NCBI GenBank assembly: GCA_016874295.1
Contig: VGUH01000008.1
Coordinates: 1-64,000 of the forward strand
Reading direction: 5' to 3'
Source of the DNA: Gammaproteobacteria bacterium
GTDB taxonomy: Bacteria; Pseudomonadota; Gammaproteobacteria; Steroidobacterales; Steroidobacteraceae
Length of the DNA stretch: 64,000 nt
Part shown: positions 1-11,085 of the stretch, piece after piece
Layout: every line of letters starts with the position of its first letter
Numbering within the stretch: the stretch's first letter is position 1
Position numbers and translations under genes: made by a program
The notes under the pieces: generated by a model
What the model was told of the DNA's origin: nothing
Databases searched by the model: none
Seen by the model: the letters and a program-made list of their open reading frames with translations, nothing else

Positions 1-99
1 CGTGTCATTGGAGAGTGGATCCGCTTCTACAACCACCGTCGGCCCCACCAGGCCCTCGGCATGAAAACCCCCGCTATGGCGTATGCTTTAGCGGCCTGA
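1..99 (+). CDS. IS3-family transposase OrfB, C-terminal 32 residues only
   Basis: This is the 3' part of the catalytic transposase subunit of an IS3 element. The visible residues include FYNHRRPHQALGMKTPA, the characteristic end of the DDE integrase core in this family, where OrfB cuts and joins the element ends. The rest of the gene, including the three catalytic acidic residues and the OrfA frameshift region, lies upstream of the window, so completeness and activity cannot be judged. The family is certain, the subgroup is not. Confidence 0.85.
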   Translation, partial: RVIGEWIRFYNHRRPHQALGMKTPAMAYALAA

Positions 100-127
100 C
101 CTGTGCAGAAACCGGTGGGTCAGTACA
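1..127 (+). mobile_element. Right end of an IS3-family insertion sequence
   Basis: The window opens inside an IS3-type element. A reading frame open from base 1 to the stop at 97-99 encodes the tail of the DDE transposase. About 28 noncoding bases follow, ending gggtcagtaca, which fits the short terminal inverted repeat of IS3 elements. The exact outer base is uncertain (between about 122 and 127), because the left end and the target duplication lie outside the window. The antitoxin gene on the other strand runs into this end and takes its stop codon from it. Confidence 0.7.
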
Positions 128-566
128 CTGGCGCAGTACGATTTAGCGATCGATTTGTAACCAGTCTCTGCTTGCTTTTCTTGTCGAGCTCTCTATCAGT
201 CTGTGCGCCGATGATGAATCGGCGCAGCTTGTCGTAACGACCGAATCGAATCATGTCTCGGGGTGAGATTTCCCCTAGAACGGGATTCTGCGTTCGAAAC
301 CAAAGCGCTGTCTTTGCGGCATCACCTTCGAAGTACTGGGCGACCAGATTGCAAATATTCCCAATCTCTTCAAGGCGCTCTCGAACGTCATGTGGAATCT
401 CATGATCAAAACGAACTGAACTCTTTGCTACACCAGCAATTTTTGCGATCTCGGAGTTCTTTAGATCCAGAAACTGTGCGACCGAACGTGGTTGGAAGTC
501 CGTGTCGTGCCAGAAATCCAAATAGTCACGACCAACGGTATTAAATAGAGATGCGCTGTTGGCCAT
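120..566 (-). CDS. Xre/MbcA/ParS-like antitoxin, end formed by the IS
   Basis: A 148-residue protein whose second half (about residues 70-120, with FEGDAAKTALWFRTQNPVLG) looks like the toxin-binding domain of Xre/MbcA/ParS antitoxins (DUF2384-type). The N-terminal part contains a helix-turn-helix-like stretch around SEIAKIAGVAKSSV. Such antitoxins normally precede a RES-domain toxin in the same operon. Here the downstream position is occupied by the IS end, and the last two codons and the stop lie at or inside its terminal repeat, so the native C-terminus may be lost. The gene and its upstream region are visibly richer in A+T than the neighbours, which suggests acquisition by transfer. No toxin gene is in the window. 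Confidence 0.7.
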   Translation of the reverse strand: MANSASLFNTVGRDYLDFWHDTDFQPRSVAQFLDLKNSEIAKIAGVAKSSVRFDHEIPHDVRERLEEIGNICNLVAQYFEGDAAKTALWFRTQNPVLGEISPRDMIRFGRYDKLRRFIIGAQTDRELDKKSKQRLVTNRSLNRTAPVY

Positions 567-680
567 CAGGTAGTCCTAAGGCAAGCAGGAAAGACACATC
601 ATTGTGCCCAAGTTTTGCCCAATATGTGACCAAGCACCCGAAAATTCAATTAAACGTAACTTATTGATTTATTTATGCGC

Positions 681-2610
<1,930 letters not shown>

Positions 2611-2614
2611 ATAC

Positions 2615-3137
2615 ATGAACCGCGGGGTCGGAGAAACGGACCGGCGTCGGCGCTTCGGCGACCTGTGCGAGGATCTCCGCCCGGACCTCCTGCGGTTCGC
2701 ATGGTGGCTGGGCCGCGACCGGGGGCTGGCCGAGGACGTGGTCCAGGAGGCGCTGTTGCGGGCCTGGAAGTCGTTCGACTCGCTGACCGACGAGGGCCAA
2801 GGCGAAGGCCTGGCTGCTCACCATCGTGCGCCGCGAGTTCGCGCGCAGCTTCGAGCGGAAGCGGCTCGAACTCTCGGACGTAGACGCGCTGGTCGCGGCC
2901 GAGTCCGCCGTGCTCGCCACCCCGGAGGACGAGGGCATCGGGCAGATGCGCGAGGCGATCTTCCGGCTCGATGCGGAATACCGCGAGCCGCTGGTGCTGC
3001 AGGTGCTGATGGGCTATTCGACGCAGGAGATCGCCGACATGATGGGCATGCAGCAGGGCGCGGTGCTGACACGGCTGTTTCGCGCCCGCGCCCGGCTGCG
3101 CCGGCAGCTCGGCCTCGCCCCGGAGGCGGAGGCGTGA
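2615..3137 (+). pseudogene. ECF sigma-70 family RNA polymerase sigma factor, frameshifted
   Basis: An ECF-type sigma factor of about 173 residues split by a one-base shift. The first frame encodes region 2 (RFAWWLGRDRGLAEDVVQEA, then LLRAWKSF). The second frame encodes region 4 (YREPLVLQVLMGYSTQEIAD, then LTRLFRARARL). Removing one g from the ggg at 2794-2796 restores a continuous protein reading DEAKAKAWLLTIVRREFARS across the join. It overlaps a DUF3379 gene, the known partner arrangement for this sigma type in gammaproteobacteria. It may be a true null allele, a phase-variable run or a sequence error; the run is only three bases. The regulon is unknown. Confidence 0.85.
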
Positions 3138-3811
3138 TCACCTGTCTCGAATTCAGGCGCCGCATCGGCGCCGAGCCCTTCGCCGCGGACGCGGAGCTCG
3201 AGGCGCATCGCCGGGCGTGCGCGCCTTGCGCACGCCACCAGGACGAACTGCGCGCAATGGACGATGTGATCCGGCGCGCGCTCGAGGTGAATCCGCCGCC
3301 GCGTGAGGCTGCCGCGCCCGTGCGGGCGGGCGCGATGCGATCCCGGTTCCTGGCGATTGCGGCGAGCCTGGTGGCGGGCATCGCGCTCGCGCTGGTGGTG
3401 CTGGTCGCCGCCCCGCGCGCGGCGATCGCGCGCGAAGTCGTCGCCCATGTGCTGCACGAGCCGGACGCGGCCGCTCCCGGCGCGCCGCTCCCGGCCGCGG
3501 CGATCGACGTCGTGCTCGCTCCCGCGGGCATGCGCCTCGCCGCCGGCGCGGGGACGGTCAGCTTCGCGGCGCACTGCGTCTTCGAGGGCCGGGTGGTGCC
3601 GCATCTCGTCGTGCAGGCTCCGGGCGGCCCGGTAACGGTCCTGGTGCTTGCGCATCGCACGATCGCGCGGCCGATGCGCTTCGACGAGCAGGGCTATTCC
3701 GGCGTCGTCCTGCCGGCGCCGCGCGGGTCGATCGCCGTCGTCGGCCAGGGCGTCCGCGACCTTGAAGCGGTCGCGCGCCAGGTGTTCGACGCAATCGACT
3801 GGGACGCCTGA
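3134..3811 (+). CDS. DUF3379-type anti-sigma factor, single membrane span
   Basis: A 225-residue protein starting at GTG inside the stop of the sigma gene (GTGA). The N-terminus has HRRACAPCARH, a histidine/cysteine cluster like the zinc-binding motif of anti-sigma factors. One transmembrane helix follows (FLAIAASLVAGIALALVVLV, about residues 75-95), then a presumably periplasmic C-terminal domain. By family and overlap it should hold the sigma factor at the inner membrane and release it on an envelope signal. It is intact although its sigma gene is frameshifted; any translational coupling would be disturbed because ribosomes reading the first sigma frame do not stop at the overlap. Confidence 0.8.
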   Translation: MITCLEFRRRIGAEPFAADAELEAHRRACAPCARHQDELRAMDDVIRRALEVNPPPREAAAPVRAGAMRSRFLAIAASLVAGIALALVVLVAAPRAAIAREVVAHVLHEPDAAAPGAPLPAAAIDVVLAPAGMRLAAGAGTVSFAAHCVFEGRVVPHLVVQAPGGPVTVLVLAHRTIARPMRFDEQGYSGVVLPAPRGSIAVVGQGVRDLEAVARQVFDAIDWDA

Positions 3812-3814
3812 AGC

Positions 3815-4651
3815 CTACTCCGCGGCGAGCCGCAGGACGGCGCAGCGGCCCTGGCCGGGTCCCGCCAGCGCCCCGTGCAGGAGCGGCAGGATCTTCTCCA
3901 GGTCCTCGGCGAACTTCCAGGGCGGATTGATCGTCACGAGCCCCGAGCCGTTCAGGCCGGCGCGCGAGTCGTCCGGATGCACGCAGAGCTCTGCGGCCAG
4001 CACGCGCTTCGCACCCGCAGCCACGATCCTGCGGTGCAGCCGCGCCGCGGTCGCGCCCAGCTTGATCGGGTACCATGCCATCAGCACACCCTGCGCCCAG
4101 CGCGCTGCCGCGGCGACGATTGCTTCCGCGACGCGCGCGAAGTCGGCCTCGGTGTCCTCGTAAGGCGGGTCGATGAGCGCGAGCCCGCGCTTCTCGGCGG
4201 GCGGCAGCAGGGCGCCCAGGGCCTCGTAGCCGTCCCGCACGTGGACGCCGATGCGCTCATCGCCGCGAAACTCCCGGCGCAGCGCCTCCGCCTCCGGAGC
4301 CTGCAACTCGCAGAACGCAGCGCGGTCGCCCGGGCGCATGAATGAGGCCGCTATCAGCGGCGAACCCGGGTACGCGCGCAGCGGCCCGCCGCCGTTCAGC
4401 GCGCGGACGATCGCGAGGTAGCGCGCGAGCGCCGGGTGTGCCGCCTCGATCCCTGCCGCGGCGATGCGCACGATGCCGCGTTCGGCCTTGCCGCCCGCGT
4501 CCGCGAGCTCGTAGCGGCCGCGTCCCGCGTGCGTGTCGAGCAGGAACAGCGGCCGATCCTTCTCCGTGAGCCTCGCGAGCGCCGCGACTAGGGCCGCGTG
4601 CTTCATCACGTCGGCGAAATTGCCGGCGTGGAAGGCGTGCCGGTATTTCAC
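3815..4651 (-). CDS. rlmJ: 23S rRNA (adenine(2030)-N6)-methyltransferase
   Basis: Methylates N6 of A2030 in 23S rRNA using S-adenosylmethionine. The 278-residue protein starts with the family hallmark [17 protein letters not shown], has a SAM-site segment [15 protein letters not shown] and the catalytic ALIDPPYE typical of N6-adenine methyltransferases. It starts at GTG overlapping the hemF stop (GTGA), so it is likely co-translated with hemF. The 3' end lies three bases from the convergent anti-sigma gene, leaving no room for a separate terminator. Confidence 0.93.
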   Translation of the reverse strand: MKYRHAFHAGNFADVMKHAALVAALARLTEKDRPLFLLDTHAGRGRYELADAGGKAERGIVRIAAAGIEAAHPALARYLAIVRALNGGGPLRAYPGSPLIAASFMRPGDRAAFCELQAPEAEALRREFRGDERIGVHVRDGYEALGALLPPAEKRGLALIDPPYEDTEADFARVAEAIVAAAARWAQGVLMAWYPIKLGATAARLHRRIVAAGAKRVLAAELCVHPDDSRAGLNGSGLVTINPPWKFAEDLEKILPLLHGALAGPGQGRCAVLRLAAE

Positions 4652-5553
4652 GCCTCGCCGAGCCAGTCGCGCGGGCGCAGCCAGTCGGCGAGTTCCGCTT
4701 CCGCCGAGCCGGGCTCGGGCGCGTAGCCGTACTCCCAGCGCACCAGTGGTGGCAGCGACATCAGGATCGACTCGGTGCGCCCGCCGGTCTGCAGGCCGAA
4801 TAACGTGCCGCGGTCATAGACCAGGTTGAACTCGACGTAGCGGCCGCGCCGCAGCAACTGGAAGCCACGCTCGCGCTCCCCGTAGGGCTTCCTCCGCCGC
4901 CGCTCCGCGATCGGCAGCCAGGCTTTCGGGAAGGCGTCGCCGACCGCGCGCACGAACGCGAAGCAATCCGCGAACGAGGGTGCATTCAAATCGTCGAAGA
5001 AGAGTCCGCCGACGCCGCGCGTTTCGTTCCGGTGCGGCAGGAAGAAGTAGCGATCACACCAGGCCTTGTACTTCGGGTAACTGCCGGGCATTCCGGCGCA
5101 GGCCTCGCGGGCCGTGCGGTGCCAGTGCAGGACGTCCTCACGCACCGGGTAACAGGGCGTGAGGTCGAAGCCGCCGCCGAACCACCAGGCGGGCTCGGCG
5201 TCCCGCGGCTCGGCGACGAAGAACCGCAGGTTCATGTGCGTCGCCGGCACGTGCGGGTTCCTTGGGTGCAGTACCAGCGAGACCCCCATCGCCGTGAATG
5301 GTGCGCCCGCGAGGGCGGGGCGCGCCGCGGTCGCAGAGGCGGGCAGGGCCGCGCCCGATACCTCCGAGAAATTGACGCCGCCCTGCTCGAGCAGGGCGCC
5401 GTCGCGGATCACGTGCGACTCGCCGCCGCCGCCCTCCGCGCGCTGCCAACGGTCGCAGGTGAAGCGCGCGCGGCCGTCGGCGTGCTCGAGCGCGGCCACG
5501 AGGCCCACGTGGAGTTCCGTGAGCCATGCGCGCACGGCGACGCGGTCAGTCAT
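4648..5553 (-). CDS. hemF: Oxygen-dependent coproporphyrinogen III oxidase
   Basis: Converts coproporphyrinogen III to protoporphyrinogen IX with O2 in haem synthesis. The 301 residues are normal for HemF. Recognisable segments are [19 protein letters not shown] near the N-terminus, [10 protein letters not shown] and the conserved [15 protein letters not shown]. The ATG lies three bases after the topA stop and rlmJ overlaps its end, giving a topA-hemF-rlmJ run. Its presence indicates aerobic haem synthesis. No oxygen-independent hemN is in this window. Confidence 0.95.
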   Translation of the reverse strand: MTDRVAVRAWLTELHVGLVAALEHADGRARFTCDRWQRAEGGGGESHVIRDGALLEQGGVNFSEVSGAALPASATAARPALAGAPFTAMGVSLVLHPRNPHVPATHMNLRFFVAEPRDAEPAWWFGGGFDLTPCYPVREDVLHWHRTAREACAGMPGSYPKYKAWCDRYFFLPHRNETRGVGGLFFDDLNAPSFADCFAFVRAVGDAFPKAWLPIAERRRRKPYGERERGFQLLRRGRYVEFNLVYDRGTLFGLQTGGRTESILMSLPPLVRWEYGYAPEPGSAEAELADWLRPRDWLGEA

Positions 5554-5556
5554 GAC

Positions 5557-8049
5557 TCACTCTCCGGCGGGCGCTTCCCCCGCAGGGGCTTTCGGCGCGG
5601 CCGCTTTCTTCCTCGTCGGCTTCCTCGCGGCCGCCTTCGGCTTCGCGGCTTTCGGCTTCGTGGTCTCGGGCGCCGCGGCCGCGTCACCGGCCGGTGCGGC
5701 GGCGGCCTTGCGTCGGCCAAAGCGACCGAAGCGGCCCTTGCGCTCGGGCGCGGCGGCGAGCAGCGCCTGGCACTCCTCGAGGCTGAGCGATGCCGGGTCG
5801 CGGTCCTTCGGTGCCTTTGTATTCTTCTTGCGGTCCGTTATGTATGGCCCGTAGCGGCCCTTCAGCACCTGGATGCCCGCGTCCGGGAAGTCCCGGATCG
5901 TGCGCTCGCGGTCAGCGCGGATCTTCGCCTCGACGATCTCGATCGCGCGCGGCAGCTCGAGCGTGAACGGGTCGTCCTCCTTGATCGAGGCGTATTTCGC
6001 GCCGTACTTCACGTACGGGCCGTACTGGCCACGACCGACGCCGATCGGCGTGCCATCGGGCGCTTGACCGAGGTCGCGCGGCAGGGAAAGCAGCCGCAGC
6101 GCGTCCGCGAGCGTGACGTCGTCCATGTGCTGGCCCGGCAGCAGGCTCGCGAAGCGCGGCTTCTCCGGGTCGTCGCGCGTGCCCTGCTGCACGAACGGGC
6201 CATACTGGCCCATGCGCACGCTGATCGGCTTGCCGCTGACCGGGTCCTTGCCGATCTCGCGCGACTCGGCGACCTCCTCGCGCGTGACCGTCTTGCCGAT
6301 ATGGTCCACGCGCTGGCGGAACGGCTTCCAGAACCGCCCGAGTTCATGGTGCCACTCCTTTTCGCCGTTGCTGATCTCGTCGAGCGCGTCCTCCATCAGC
6401 GCCGTGAACCCGTAGTCCACGTAGGTGCCGAGGTACTTGACCAGGAACTTGCTGACGATTTTGCCGATGTCGGTCGGCACGAAGGCGCGCCCGCTCATCT
6501 CCACGTAGCGGCGGTAGCGCAGTGTCTCGATGATCGAGGCGTAGGTGGACGGGCGGCCGATGCCGTGACTCTCGAGCGACTTGACGAGGCTTGCCTCCGT
6601 GTAGCGGGGCGGCGGCTGCGTGAAGTGCTGCTCGGGCCGGATCGACTCGAGCTCCACGCGTTCCCCGGGCTCGAGCGCCGGCAGGCGCTGCTCGTCCTCG
6701 CTCTCGACGTCGGTCTCGTCCTCGTCGTGGTCCTCGTGGTAGGCGGCGAGGAAGCCCGGCTCGAGCAGGGTCTGGCCGGTGGCGCGGAACACGTGGCGGT
6801 TCGCGCCAGTCGCCTCCCTCGGGTCGCCGGCGAGGAGATCGACGGCCACGGTGTCGAACACCGCCGGCGCCATCTGGCAGGCGACGGCGCGCTTCCAGAT
6901 GAGCGCGTACAGGCGGCGCTGGTCCTCGTCGTGGATGTCGCGTTCGGCTTTCTGCGGCGTTTCGGCGGCGACGGTCGGCCGGATCGCCTCGTGCGCTTCC
7001 TGCGCGTTCTTGGACCGGGTCTTGTATTCGTTGACGCCGTCGGAGAGCGCCTGCTTGCCGAATTGCGCCTCGATCGTCGCGCGTATCTCGCGTACCGCCT
7101 CAACCGACAGCGAAACCGAGTCGGTGCGCATGTAGGTGATGTAGCCCGCCTCGTAGAGCTTCTGTGCGGACTGCATCGTGCGCCGCGCGGTGAAGCCGAG
7201 CTTGCGCGCCGCCTCCTGCTGCACGGACGAGGTCGTGAACGGGGGTGGCGGGTTCCTGCGTTTCGGGCGGCACTCGACGCTCTCGACCGTGAGCCAGCCC
7301 TTCGACTGGTCCTGCAGCGCGCGCTCGACGCGCCGCGCGTCGGCCTCGTTCGTGACCGTGAAGCGCGACTTCTGGACGTCGGACTCGAATTTCTCGCCGG
7401 CGAACTCGATGAGTCGCGCCGGGAAGCGTGCCGACTCCTTCGCTGCCTCGGATTCGACGGTCCAGTACTCGAGCCGCTGGAACTTCTGGATCTCGGCCTC
7501 GCGCTCGCAGATCAGCCTGAGCGCGACGCTCTGCACGCGGCCGGCGGAGAGCCCCGGCTTGATCTTCTTCCACAGGAGCGGCGAGAGATTGAAGCCGACC
7601 AGGTAGTCGAGCACGCGCCGGGCCTTGTAGGCGTTGACCAGGTTCTCGTTGACGCCGGGCTCGGCCTGCTCGACGGCCTCGCGCACGGCGTTCCGGGTGA
7701 TCTCGTAGAAACGCACGCGGCGCAGGTTCTTGCCGTCGAGCACGCCCTGATCGCGCAGGATCTCCGAGAGGTGCCAGGAGATCGCTTCGCCCTCGCGGTC
7801 CGGGTCGGTCGCGAGGTAGAGGGCGTCGGCTTTCTTCATCGCGCGTGCGATCGCGTCGACCTTGGGCTTGCTCTTGTCGATGAGCTGGTACTTCATCTCG
7901 AAATCGCGCTCGGGATCGACCGCGCCCTCCTTCTCGACGAGGTCGCGCACGTGGCCATAGGAGGCCAGCACCTCGAAGTCGGCCCCGAGGTATTTCTTGA
8001 TGGTCTTCGCCTTGGCAGGCGACTCGACGATGACGAGATTGCTGCTCAT
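5557..8049 (-). CDS. topA: DNA topoisomerase I (type IA)
   Basis: Relaxes negative supercoils by single-strand passage. The 830 residues begin with the TOPRIM domain (VIVESPAKAKTIKKYLG, then DPDREGEAISWHL). The active-site tyrosine lies in YEAGYITYMRTDS, about residue 305. The C-terminus has three GxYGP-type repeats (GQYGPFVQQG, GQYGPYVKYG, GRYGPYITD) instead of the cysteine zinc ribbons of the E. coli enzyme. It ends in about 60 residues rich in Ala, Lys and Pro, probably a disordered DNA-binding tail. It lies downstream of smg and upstream of hemF. A hairpin before the start may separate it from smg. Confidence 0.97.
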   Translation of the reverse strand: MSSNLVIVESPAKAKTIKKYLGADFEVLASYGHVRDLVEKEGAVDPERDFEMKYQLIDKSKPKVDAIARAMKKADALYLATDPDREGEAISWHLSEILRDQGVLDGKNLRRVRFYEITRNAVREAVEQAEPGVNENLVNAYKARRVLDYLVGFNLSPLLWKKIKPGLSAGRVQSVALRLICEREAEIQKFQRLEYWTVESEAAKESARFPARLIEFAGEKFESDVQKSRFTVTNEADARRVERALQDQSKGWLTVESVECRPKRRNPPPPFTTSSVQQEAARKLGFTARRTMQSAQKLYEAGYITYMRTDSVSLSVEAVREIRATIEAQFGKQALSDGVNEYKTRSKNAQEAHEAIRPTVAAETPQKAERDIHDEDQRRLYALIWKRAVACQMAPAVFDTVAVDLLAGDPREATGANRHVFRATGQTLLEPGFLAAYHEDHDEDETDVESEDEQRLPALEPGERVELESIRPEQHFTQPPPRYTEASLVKSLESHGIGRPSTYASIIETLRYRRYVEMSGRAFVPTDIGKIVSKFLVKYLGTYVDYGFTALMEDALDEISNGEKEWHHELGRFWKPFRQRVDHIGKTVTREEVAESREIGKDPVSGKPISVRMGQYGPFVQQGTRDDPEKPRFASLLPGQHMDDVTLADALRLLSLPRDLGQAPDGTPIGVGRGQYGPYVKYGAKYASIKEDDPFTLELPRAIEIVEAKIRADRERTIRDFPDAGIQVLKGRYGPYITDRKKNTKAPKDRDPASLSLEECQALLAAAPERKGRFGRFGRRKAAAAPAGDAAAAPETTKPKAAKPKAAARKPTRKKAAAPKAPAGEAPAGE

Positions 8050-8085
8050 GTGCCCGGATTCAATTCAATGTCCCAGAAACGCCAA

Positions 8086-8107
8086 AGCCGCGGGCCCGAC
8101 CGCGGCT
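8086..8107 (-). terminator. Hairpin between smg and topA
   Basis: agccgcgg and ccgcggct pair over eight GC-rich bases around a six-base loop. On the minus strand the stem is followed by ttggcgtttct, a weak T-rich stretch. It sits after the smg stop and before topA, so it may terminate or attenuate transcription coming from dprA-smg. The T-tract is poor. Confidence 0.4.
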
Positions 8108-8132
8108 CTCTGGCGACCGGCGCCGGCGGCGC

Positions 8133-8606
8133 TCAGTGCATGGCATCCCGGCGCTCGTCGAAGACCAGATCTTCCATCCGCTGGTAGGCGTTTTCCTGCC
8201 CCGGCTGGCTGAACAGGACCATCAGGACGACCCACTTCAGCTGCTCGATGTCGATGTCGTCCGCCTCGAGCGCGAGCAAGCGGTCGATCACCACCTCGCG
8301 CTGCGCCGCCGACAGGATGCCGAGATTCTCGAGGTGCAGCAGGTAGCCGCGCACATCGGTATCGAGCCGGACCTGCTCGGAGCCGCTGAATACGCGCATG
8401 GCCCGGGCCGTGCCCTCGCCGACCGTGCGGTCGGGATCCGACGCGAGGCTCTCGAGCCACACCAGCGCGCGCTCGATCTCCGCCTCCGGATAGCCCTCCT
8501 GCTCAAGCTCTGCCTTGAGCGCCTCGCGGTCGGAAATGGAGTCGTCCTCGGCATCCAGGAAATTCTCGAACAGGCGGATCAGGATGTCGAGCACGCTGTC
8601 CTTCAT
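8133..8606 (-). CDS. smg: Smg family protein (DUF494)
   Basis: A 157-residue acidic cytoplasmic protein that matches the Smg/DUF494 family throughout: MKDSVLDILIRLFENFLD at the N-terminus, LLHLENLGIL in the middle and LKWVVLMVLFSQPGQE near the end. The biochemical role is not established. The gene normally lies between dprA and topA in gammaproteobacteria, as here. The ATG overlaps the dprA stop by four bases. Confidence 0.9.
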   Translation of the reverse strand: MKDSVLDILIRLFENFLDAEDDSISDREALKAELEQEGYPEAEIERALVWLESLASDPDRTVGEGTARAMRVFSGSEQVRLDTDVRGYLLHLENLGILSAAQREVVIDRLLALEADDIDIEQLKWVVLMVLFSQPGQENAYQRMEDLVFDERRDAMH

Positions 8607-9619
8607 CGGGCCTGCCTCGCTGTCGTCCTGCCGTAGCGGCCGCCGGGAAGGATTTCAACCCGGCCCGCGAGCTCCAGCAACTGCAGCTTCGAGATGACGG
8701 TATGTGCGGCCAGCCCGGTGCGCTGCACCAGCCTGTCGAGTCCCGCCGGCTCGAAACCGAGGGCATTCAACAGCATTTCCGCGTCGCTGTCCAACGCTCC
8801 GTCGAAGGAGTTCGCGCGATCGCGCGCATCCGGCGTGCAATTCGTCGTGCTCGCGAGGCCGAAAATGCCGAGCGCGGCGAGCACGTCATCGACCGATTCG
8901 ACAAGCGCCGCACCGTCGCTGATCAGGCGATGGCAGCCGCGCGCGAGCGGATTATGTATGGAGCCCGGCACCGCCATGACCTCGCGCCCCTGCTCGCCGG
9001 CAAGCCGCGCGGTGATCAGCGAGCCGGAGCGCGCGGCGGCCTCGACGACGAGCACGCCGCGCGCGAGGCCGGACATCAGCCGGTTGCGGCGCGGAAAATT
9101 ATCCGCGCGCGGCGGCGTGCAGGTCGGGAACTCGCTGACCAGCGCGCCGTTCGCCGCGATGCGCGCAGCGAGTTCGCGATGCCCGGCGGGATAGACGCGG
9201 TCGAGCCCGGTGCCGCAGACGGCGATTGTTGTGCCGCGCGCGGCGAGCGCCCCGCGATGCGCCGCGGCGTCGATGCCGGCGGCGAGCCCGCTCGTGATCG
9301 TGAGGCCCGCGGTCGCCAGCCGGGCGGCGAAGTCGAAGGCGGTTTAGCGTCCCGCCGCCGTCGCCGCGCGGCTGCCGACGATCGCGACCTGCGGGCGCGA
9401 CAGGGCGGCAGGATCGCCCTCGACGAACAGGGCGGGCGGCATGCCGGCGACCGCGGCGAGCTGTGGCGGGTAGGGCGGGTCCTGCTCGGTGAGCAGCGAT
9501 CGGTTCGGTCCGTCGAGCCAGGCGTGGTCGCGGGCTATGCCTTCCGGGTCCCGTTCTCCCGGGCCGCACAGGCGCTGCAGCCAGCGCACCAGATCGCCTT
9601 GCCGCGCGGTGTCGGCCAT
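8603..9619 (-). pseudogene. dprA: DNA-processing protein DprA, interrupted by a TAA stop
   Basis: DprA binds incoming single-stranded DNA and loads RecA during natural transformation. The reading frame is continuous apart from one TAA at 9344-9346, after VAIVGSRAATAAGR; the same frame continues with TAFDFAARL. One base change (for example GAA to TAA) would explain it. The Rossmann-like core remains in the distal part (RSGSLITARLAGEQGREVMA, then AVPGSIHNPLARGCHRLI), followed by a winged-helix C-terminus. The start at 9619 is a guess; the frame is open to 9682. If real, the stop should abolish DprA, because the DNA-binding core would not be made. Consensus error is the alternative. Confidence 0.85.
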
Positions 9620-9790
9620 CCCGCGATCCTGCGTCGCCCATTCGCCCGCCGCTGCTGTCATTTGCGGGCACTTCCGACACATTTAGTGAGTCCGCCGGGC
9701 GCGATCGCACCGACTCCGCCGCGTCACAGCAGGCGCGCGCGGGATCCGGTGCCGTGCTTGCGAAACCGCGCAGATTCGTGAGTCAGCAAC

Positions 9791-9818
9791 AAAGAGAACG
9801 CCGGCGCGGGGCCGGCGT
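9791..9818 (-). terminator. Rho-independent terminator after the LysM gene
   Basis: On the minus strand an eight-base GC stem (acgccggc with gccggcgt, five-base loop) is followed by tctctttgtt. It lies 24 bases beyond the LysM gene stop and before dprA, the expected place for a terminator. Confidence 0.6.
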
Positions 9819-9842
9819 CTTCGTGAACAGGCCGGGAACGGG

Positions 9843-10949
9843 TCAGCCGGCGGCGGGCGAGCGCACCATGTCGCCGACCTTCACCTCGCGGTCGGAACGC
9901 CACATCAGCCCGTAGCTTATGTGGTCGTAGGCCTTGAAGATCAGCGTGACGCCGTTGCGCTCGTCGGGCAGCTGCACGCGGCGACTCTTCGGGTTCGGGG
10001 TCGTGTCGAGCACTTCCTCGCCGGCCTCCCAGACTTCGAGCACGTGGCCGGGCTCGAGGCCGTGCCGCGAGCCGCGATTGATGATCACGACGTCGTAGTC
10101 CGCGACCACCGTGCGCTCGTCGATGACCGACATGATCGTGCCGTCGACCTGGACGCCGGGCGCGCGCGGGATGAAATTCATCTTCGGCTCGTGCTCGATG
10201 TCGAGCAGGATGTCGTCTTCGAGCGTCTCGCGTGCGGAGTCCACGACGCGCAGGGTCGCCGGATCGCCGACCCGGTTGAGATTGGCTTCGCCCGTATGCA
10301 GGCCCTGGTAGCCGACCACGTCGCCGTCGTCCGGATCGCGCAGCTCGTCGCCCACGTGGTAGACGTTGTAGCGATTGCCGAGCGCGCCGTTGCCAAGGCG
10401 GCGCACATAGATGTCGTTGCCGACCAAGGAGATCAGGCGCTCGTCGCGCGCGGCGACCACGTACGGCGCACGTTCGACCTGCTAGGCCGCGAGCAGCTTC
10501 GGCCTGCCCATGAACGCCGCGATGCGATCGTACGGAATCGCGTGGATCGCCTCGGACAGCGGATGCTCGCGCACCCGCGGCGAGAGTCGAGCCTCGCCAG
10601 CACGGGCGAGCGAGACCACGGGCCTTCCGTCCACCCAGGTGAGCGCGAGCTCGTCGCCCGGGTAGATGAGGTGCGGGTTCGCGACCTGGGGGTTGATGTG
10701 CCAGATCTCCGGCCAGTACCAGGGATCGGTCAGGAACTTGCGCGAGATGTCCCAGAGGGTGTCGCCCGGCTGAACGACGTAGCGCTCCGGGGCGTCCGGC
10801 GCGACCGGAATGACGCCGCGGTCGATACCCTGCTCCTGCCCGGTCGCGATGCCCGCCGGGAGGGCCATGGCGAGGGCGAGGGCGCAGGCGGCGGCGGCCG
10901 TCAGCGCGCGCAGGGAATGGTGCTTACCGAACGTGGGGGACGAAGCCAT
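9843..10949 (-). pseudogene. LysM-domain exported protein, interrupted by a TAG stop
   Basis: A gene of about 369 codons in one frame, broken by one TAG at 10482-10484. The first part has a signal peptide (about residues 1-37) and a LysM domain with YVVQPGDTLWDISRKFLTDP and PHLIYPGDEL, a peptidoglycan-binding fold. After the stop the frame resumes QVERAPYVVAARDERLISLV and continues to a long C-terminal domain typical of the LysM proteins found beside dprA and def in gammaproteobacteria. It diverges from def. If the stop is real, only the LysM half (about 155 residues) is made and exported. A CAG to TAG change would explain it. Confidence 0.8.
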
Positions 10950-11085
10950 GCGAGGTGCTCCCTTACAGCCGCGGCAGCCGTAGAATCGTATAATTCACGG
11001 CTTCCGGTTTCCGACGTAAGTCCATGCTTCGACGAACTTTAGCAGCAATCGCTGGCCAGTTACACGCGCCCGGATACCCGCGCCC

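Noticed and set aside
5032-8187. A very long open frame on the plus strand (about 1050 codons) opposite topA and hemF
   Set aside because: It is the antisense shadow of high-GC coding sequence; its peptide is Arg/Val/Leu-rich without any domain, while the minus strand encodes complete TopA and HemF.
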